From Cephalotus follicularis (Eukaryota; Streptophyta; Magnoliopsida; Oxalidales; Cephalotaceae), in the NCBI GenBank assembly GCA_001972305.1, contig BDDD01000432.1, positions 834,711 through 898,710 of the forward strand: a DNA stretch of 64,000 nucleotides. Reading direction: 5' to 3'. Position 1 is the stretch's first letter. Each line of letters starts with the position of its first letter. The position numbers and the translations under genes are program-made. A model generated the notes under the pieces. The model did not search any database, was not told the origin of the DNA, and saw nothing but the letters and a program-made list of their open reading frames with translations. Of the stretch, positions 58,972 to 64,000 are shown piece by piece.

Positions 58972-59254
58972 GAATGGTCATTGTGAATGGATAGTGTATG
59001 GATGGCTAGTGTATCGTTATTGATCGCATCGTATCGTTAAGGACCGTTATTGAACAGATCATGATCGTAAGGACCATTGTTGAACGGATAGTGATTGTGT
59101 GACCCGTTATAGAACGAACAATGATCGAATGGATCGTTACTGATCAGACAGTGATCGAATGGATCGTTATTGCTCCGACAGTGATCGAATGGGTCATTAT
59201 TGAATGGTTAGTGATCTGATGGACTGTTATTAAATGGATGGGCATTGCATGGAT
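58972..59254. repeat. 30-bp tandem repeat, seven clear units and decayed leading ones
   Basis: From 59041 to 59250 the sequence falls into seven units of exactly 30 bp, each like GGATCGTTATTGA...AGTGATCGAAT. Weaker units precede it from about 58972. It lies where the gag-pol of E should be. Confidence 0.88.
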
Positions 59255-60465
59255 GCTCGAAGTAGTTTTTGAATGAACCGATGTGACAGTTAACTACTTT
59301 TATATGCTGGTATGGGACAATATCTGTATTTAGTCAGCCCCCCGACTTCAACTACATATGGAGTTTACCTCTTGATTCCTAGTGGAGTGTTAAATGACTA
59401 TGAATCATAAACGGATATGGATTGTAAATGGATATGGACCGTAAACGGATATGAAATGTAATAGATATGGCATGGTCATGGATTGATATGGACAGAAGGC
59501 TTTGGATGATGCCATATGGTGGAGTTACTGATGATAGATTGTGTTATGGCTTATATGGATATGATATGGCACTGTTTACATCTTTTTATGCTAGATATGC
59601 ATCTCACATGATCGATATTATATATATCTGCTACACCTCTGCACACATTCACTGTTTATGATCATGGATATGGATTTGTTTATGTGGTTTGTAAAGAGTG
59701 CCTTTTGTTCATAAACTAATTGTATAGATTTATGAGACTTGTTATGTATAATTGGTAACTTAAGAGATATGTTTATTCAGTTATCGACCTGCCGACATGT
59801 GGCAGTGCTTATGATATGTGTGTTGATGTATTGGATATGCATGAGTTCACACTTGAGAGATTGGAATGATGATTCGGATTTAAATTGTGGTTTACTGAGG
59901 GCTGAGCCCATTTATAATTGATTGTTCCTCCTTCAGGAGTGTGGATATAAATTGTGTTTTCTTTACAGGGGGGCATATCTCTGATAAACAAATACTACAT
60001 GCCCAATTTTCGGGAGATTATAAGAGTTAGAATGTACTCAATTGATTATTTCATTGACATGATTATCTTTTGGATGTTTATGATATTATTGGATATGATT
60101 AAGCCAATCTTTGAGAGTATTGAAAGGACTATCCTTCGCGTGTAAATGGTATATTTGATTTAGTTGTGATATAGTCTGGTGCGGGCTAAGCTCAGCATAT
60201 AGATTGTGATGAGATATGAGAGTTGATCTCCAAACATATAAACTGTGGTTTATCAGGTGGCATGGAGTCTGATAAACGAATACATCATGCCCGATTTTTG
60301 AGAAATCCTAAGAGTAGGGTTTGTAATGGTTATCCATACTTCTTATACATATGGTTTGAGGTTTCTGTTGATATGATATGGCGCGTTCTGTTTGGATAAT
60401 CTGCTTGTTTTAGGTTAGTAGGGGTTATAGATTTCGGGACGAAATCTTTTTAAGGGGTGTGGAGT
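59255..60465 (+). other. Remaining internal 3' part of element E
   Basis: No coding. Contains a 17-bp tandem array (59409-59476) and a diverged duplication: 59880-60060 resembles 60170-60350 (shared GGGCTRAGC, TCTGATAAAC, ACATGCCC/CATGCCCGATTTT). The end, TTCGGGACGAAATC followed by AAGGGGTGTGGAG, is the usual 3' end of a Tekay internal region and polypurine tract before a 3' LTR. Confidence 0.6.
59409..59476. repeat. 17-bp tandem repeat, four units
   Basis: Units at 59409, 59426, 59443 and 59460 with consensus AAACGGATATGGAATGT. Confidence 0.8.
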
Positions 60466-60731
60466 TGTAATATCCCGTTTTTCCGTATAGAATTTTTGGG
60501 CTTTTCGATATGTTTCGTATGGACTGTCGATTTTTTTTCGGTTTGTGGACTGCCCATTTTTCGGTTTGTTTTGCTTTTGGCTAGGCTGAGCGGGTTTTGG
60601 TCTTAGCCTAGTGGGTTTTGATATTGAGTCTATGAATTAATAAAATAATTTTTCGCTTTCTATGTAATTGTTAAAACCAATTTCTGCATTTTTGAATAAA
60701 TGAATACCCTAATTTTATGTTAAAAATTGTT

Positions 60732-60780
<49 letters not shown>

Positions 60781-61255
60781 CGACCATCTCTCTCTCTCCC
60801 GTTCTCTCTCCCCTCTCACTAGCTGCCATTGCCGTCGGTACCGATATGGCACCGGCGAAGGCACCGGTCGAACCCCCGCGGGCCCTTGAGTCCATCGATC
60901 CCAACCCCTGCACCGGCCGACGTCTCCACCGGCGTGCGCGACGTCTTCTCTCCCCGCAACTGTTGAACGTCGTAGCTCCGTCTCCGGTGATCGTCACGAT
61001 AAGACAATCACATATTCGGCATCCTGGCGACGAGAGGAAGCGAACCCGACCAGCCCCGATCCTTGGCGACGCCGGAAAAGCAGATCGGCGTAAGTCAATC
61101 CGCGGTCAAAAGCTTTTGTTCCGGTCAAACGCGGCGGTTTCATGGCAAACGCGCCTTGGATATGGAATCACCGACCTCAAACGGTCCATATCGGACCCTC
61201 AGTGCGTCTGACCGGCGACACGTGACTGGCACGCGCCGGCCAGCGGCATCAAAGG
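60466..61255 (+). repeat. LTR F, copy 1 (truncated)
   Basis: Starts TGTAATATCCCG directly after the 3' internal end of E, so it may be the beginning of E's own 3' LTR or a later insert. It matches 61819-62610: AT-rich start, a CT-repeat tract (about 60732-60778), then a GC-rich block rich in CACCGG and CGACG. Similarity ends near 61255. A 164-codon frame here is carried by the CT tract and is not believed. Confidence 0.7.
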
Positions 61256-61483
61256 GAAGCCCTTTTTTTTGCATTTGAAAAATTCTGCAGAATCCAGCTG
61301 ACTGTACTCACAATCAAGTCGTCTGCCTAAACATCCAGCCGACTGGCCAAAAATGCCCAGTCGAATGGTGGCGCAGGAATCAGGTTTTATAAACTCACTT
61401 TTTCCCCTCTTTCTTTCTATCTCTACCCTCTAAACCTGCCAAAACCCTAAACCCTCTCCCCAAACTTGCTCCAAAATATTTCT
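61256..61483 (+). promoter_or_regulatory. Possible leader/promoter of the fragment downstream
   Basis: Has four decayed CCAGYCGACTGG motifs (61293-61356), a TTTTATAAAC element near 61384, and then a pyrimidine-rich leader up to the ATG at 61484. Promoter role is inferred from order only. Confidence 0.35.
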
Positions 61484-61814
61484 ATGCCATCCAAGAGAAG
61501 AAAGAGCATTGGAACCAAGAACTTGCAACAATCTCAACCAGTGAATGGCTATGACGACGAACTATTTCTCTCCAAAGAGAATGAGACTAGGTATCACTCC
61601 GTTCTAAATTTTGTAAAATTACACAATGAAAAATGGATTGATAGAGATATTTTGATCTGTAATATTGCTACTAGTAGGTCTTGGCTTGAACAAATGTGAT
61701 GGTTTGATTATTTGAGCTCATCACACACTATATACCCTAGGTTAGTCAAGCTTTTTTATGCAAACTTAGAAAATTCTACCACATGTGTTGCAAAATGATT
61801 TATTCTTGGCAATC
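61484..61814 (+). pseudogene. Fragment resembling the 'putative plant transposon protein' domain
   Basis: Starts MPSKRRKSIGTKNLQQ, a short basic N-tail, then FLSKENETRYHSVL and WIDRDILICN; a TGA at 61697 follows. The frame goes on with RLVKLFYANLENS. The pattern (basic start, F-S-x-E near an R-Y, then 'REFYANL'-like) is that of N-terminal regions in a widespread plant retroelement gag-like family. It is cut by LTR F2 after about 110 codons. The assignment is from memory of the family pattern and is moderate. Confidence 0.5.
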
Positions 61815-61818
61815 CTGT

Positions 61819-62945
61819 TGTAATATCCCGATTTTTCGTATAGAATTTTTGGGCTTTTCGATTTGTTTCGTATGGGCTGTCGATTTTTTTCGGTTTGTGG
61901 ACTGTCCATTTTTTGGGTTTGTTTTGCTTTTGGCTAGGCTAAGCGGGTTTTGGCCTCAGCCTAGTGGGTTTTGATTTTGAGTCTATGAATTGATAAAATA
62001 ATTTTATTGGCTTTTTATTTTTGTGTTAAAACCCTTTCTGCATTTTTAGAAGTCAAAAACCCTACTTTGTTTTAAAAATTGTTTCTCTCCCACACTCTCT
62101 CTATATCTCTCCCGGCCATCTCTCTCTCTCACACTCTCTCTCTCTCCCGGCCATCTCTCCCATTCTCTCTCCCCTCTCACCTCCTGCCATCGCCGTCAGT
62201 ACCGATATGGCACCGACGAAGGCACCGGTCGAACCCCCCATGACGCCCTGAGTCCACCGGTCCCAACCCCTGCACCGGCCGACGACTCCACCGGCGTGCG
62301 CGACGTCTTCTCTCTCCTGGACCTGTTTGGCGTCGATTCTCCCTCTCCAGTGATGGGCACGACAAGGCAACCACATATTCGGCATCCTGGCGATGAGAGG
62401 AAGCGAACCCGACCGGCCCCGACCCTTGGCGATGCCGGAAAAGCAGATCGGCGCAAGTCAAGCCGCGGTCAAAAGCTTCTATTCTGGCCAAACGCGACGG
62501 CTTCAAGGCAAACGTGCCCCAGATATGACATCACCGACCTCAAATGGTCCATATCGGCTCTTTTTGGTGACTGACCGACGATGCGTGACAGACACACGCC
62601 GGCGACCCTCCGGCGAGAAATTTTTTTGGATAGTTTCCGACTCCGCTCTTCGCATAGGTGTGATCCGTTCCAGTTCCGCGATGTGATTATGGCTCTGTGC
62701 TCTGTTTCGACTGCTTTCGGTAAACTCTGAACTCTTCTCCGTTAAATTCTGTTTTTGGTTCAATTATGTATTTAGGTAATCGTTTTACGATATTATGAGC
62801 TGAACTAGTATTATGATTCGAAATTGGATGAATTGGACAACTTGGACTTACCTTAGTGAATCCGAAATTATGTTTAGATCAGACTTCTGCGAATTGGACG
62901 TATTAAACGTGTTATTATCTTATATGGTCATGATTAGTGTACAAT
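61819..62945 (+). repeat. LTR F, copy 2
   Basis: Starts TGTAATATCCCG and inserts into the preceding fragment. It follows copy 1 through the CT-rich and GC-rich parts, then runs on to 62945 as unique AT-rich sequence, where a B-family LTR begins. No PBS or terminal TTACA is seen before that, so its true end is unknown. Several frames in the GC-rich block on both strands show no family resemblance. Confidence 0.68.
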
Positions 62946-64000
62946 TGTAATACCCTGTTCGTTCGTAAATGTATTTTTACGGGTTCGTAAATATATTTTA
63001 TGGATTTTATATGTGTTTCGGGGTTTTAATTTTGTTTAATTTTAAAAGTCCGGTTGCCCTACGATTTGGGTTTATGTGAATTGTGCGGACTAATACCGGT
63101 CAGAAATTTGGGTATGTTATGCTATGTTGGGTTTTATTAATTCTTATTTTAATCCAAAACTTATTTTATTAAAAACAATTATTATTCTTTTAATTTTTAT
63201 AATTCCAAATTCTTTTATTATTAATTCATTTTTTTATCAATTCATTTTATTTCCTTTTCCTATTTTACCATTTTCTTCTTCTTTTCTCCATTTTTCTCCT
63301 ACTTCCTTCCACCTTCTTCTTCCTTTCCAGCAGATTCCTTCTTCCCACCATCTGAATTCACATGTTTAGCTTCTCCTTTCTCATTTCATAATCCTGAAAA
63401 GTTCCCCCTTTCTTCCCTTTTGTCAAATCTTGTCTCCTCCTTTCTCCATTATTAGAGTATCTTGCCATTTTGATATGATGCCACCATCCTTATTGCAAAC
63501 CACTCCGAATTTGCCTTGTTATTGTGCAATAATCTGTTGTGTAAATCATTCTTGAAAGTTCAAGAGGTAATCTCAATCCTTTAGTTGTTTCCTTGGATTA
63601 AATTCTCTTAGTTTGCTATGTATGTCTAAAAATACCATGGTTTTGTATTTTTTTCTTTCTTTGTTTCTGTTCACAGCAGATTGTGTGTCTGTGTTTGTGT
63701 TCTTCCTACTATTTGCTGGGTTCTCTAACATCACTAAAGGTCAGTAAATTCATCTCCTTTAATTATATTTTTGTTTCAATGGCTTACTTTGAGTTTTTGT
63801 GCTCTTGGTATCTTGGAGTCTTTGATTCTTGCCCAAACATGTTGCTTTGTGTTAGTAATTTTATCTGCACGTTTTATGCACCTATATATGTCACAAACTG
63901 AGTTTATAACATCTGTTATCAATTAGAAACAAAATCTGGACATGTTCATGCAATGTCTTCTTGCTTCCTTTTTCAAGTTAAATCATGGAAAGGTCGTTTC
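62946..64000 (+). repeat. LTR of Tekay family B, plus orientation, start only
   Basis: Starts TGTAATACCCTGTTCG and is the reverse complement of 50222 downward (and of 44232 downward) to the window edge. It includes the polypyrimidine stretch and the segment CCACTCCGAATTTGCCTTG at 63502. Whether it belongs to a full element or is a solo LTR cannot be seen. Confidence 0.87.

Noticed and set aside
59041-59250. CRISPR-like array (30-bp period)
   Set aside because: No alternation of constant repeat and unique spacer; the whole period is repeated and the context is a plant retroelement.
60717-61211. 164-codon frame rich in Ser-Leu repeats
   Set aside because: Driven by the CT microsatellite and GC-rich LTR; the equivalent region of the second LTR copy does not keep the frame.

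Overview
The window is a block of nested plant LTR retrotransposons. I found no host gene, rRNA, tRNA gene or CRISPR array. Ty1-copia and Ty3-gypsy elements (Tekay/Del chromoviruses, a CRM-type chromovirus, a Tat/Ogre remnant), primer-binding sites matching initiator-Met tRNA, and LTRs of 1-2.8 kb point to a large-genome seed plant, probably a eudicot, in heterochromatin. The species cannot be named from this.

Layout. (1) 1-2686: 5' end of Tekay element A1 (minus), inserted in the RNase H of a SIRE-like copia element G (minus, 2687-11328). G also carries a solo LTR (2785-5338) with perfect 5-bp target-site duplications (TSDs). (2) 11329-12569: Tat/Ogre protease remnant (minus) with a 71-bp tandem repeat. 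(3) 12570-50870: copia element C (plus), inserted in that remnant and itself split twice. Its gag is split by Tekay A2 (17760-37022, minus) and its RT by Tekay B (38502-50222, minus). A2 contains a gag-only element I (22667-29746) and a gag-only CRM element (31888-34624). One LTR of B contains a CRM pol fragment (39110-42445). (4) 50871-56975: copia D, the same family as C in reverse orientation, inserted in C's RNase H and truncated at its 5' end. (5) 56976-60465: remnant E (plus) of a B-related Tekay element, with 30-bp and 17-bp satellites. (6) 60466-62945: two copies of another LTR (F1, F2) flanking a fragment resembling the 'putative plant transposon protein' domain. (7) 62946-64000: start of a B-family LTR (plus).

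Nesting gives a relative order. The Tat remnant is older than G and C; C is older than D, A2 and B; A2 is older than I and CRM1; B is older than the CRM fragment in its LTR. Almost every coding region is broken by stops, frameshifts, deletions or lost catalytic residues. The best preserved are the CRM pol (one internal stop in about 1,100 codons) and the protease-integrase frame of G. None looks autonomous.

Points worth a second look are the CRM pol frame that runs into its own 3' LTR (as described for centromere-targeted CRM elements), arrays of short TCGA-centred motifs in the LTRs of several unrelated families, a chimeric LTR, a copia family with a shared internal deletion, and small satellites inside E. 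I did not find a clearly new biological system.
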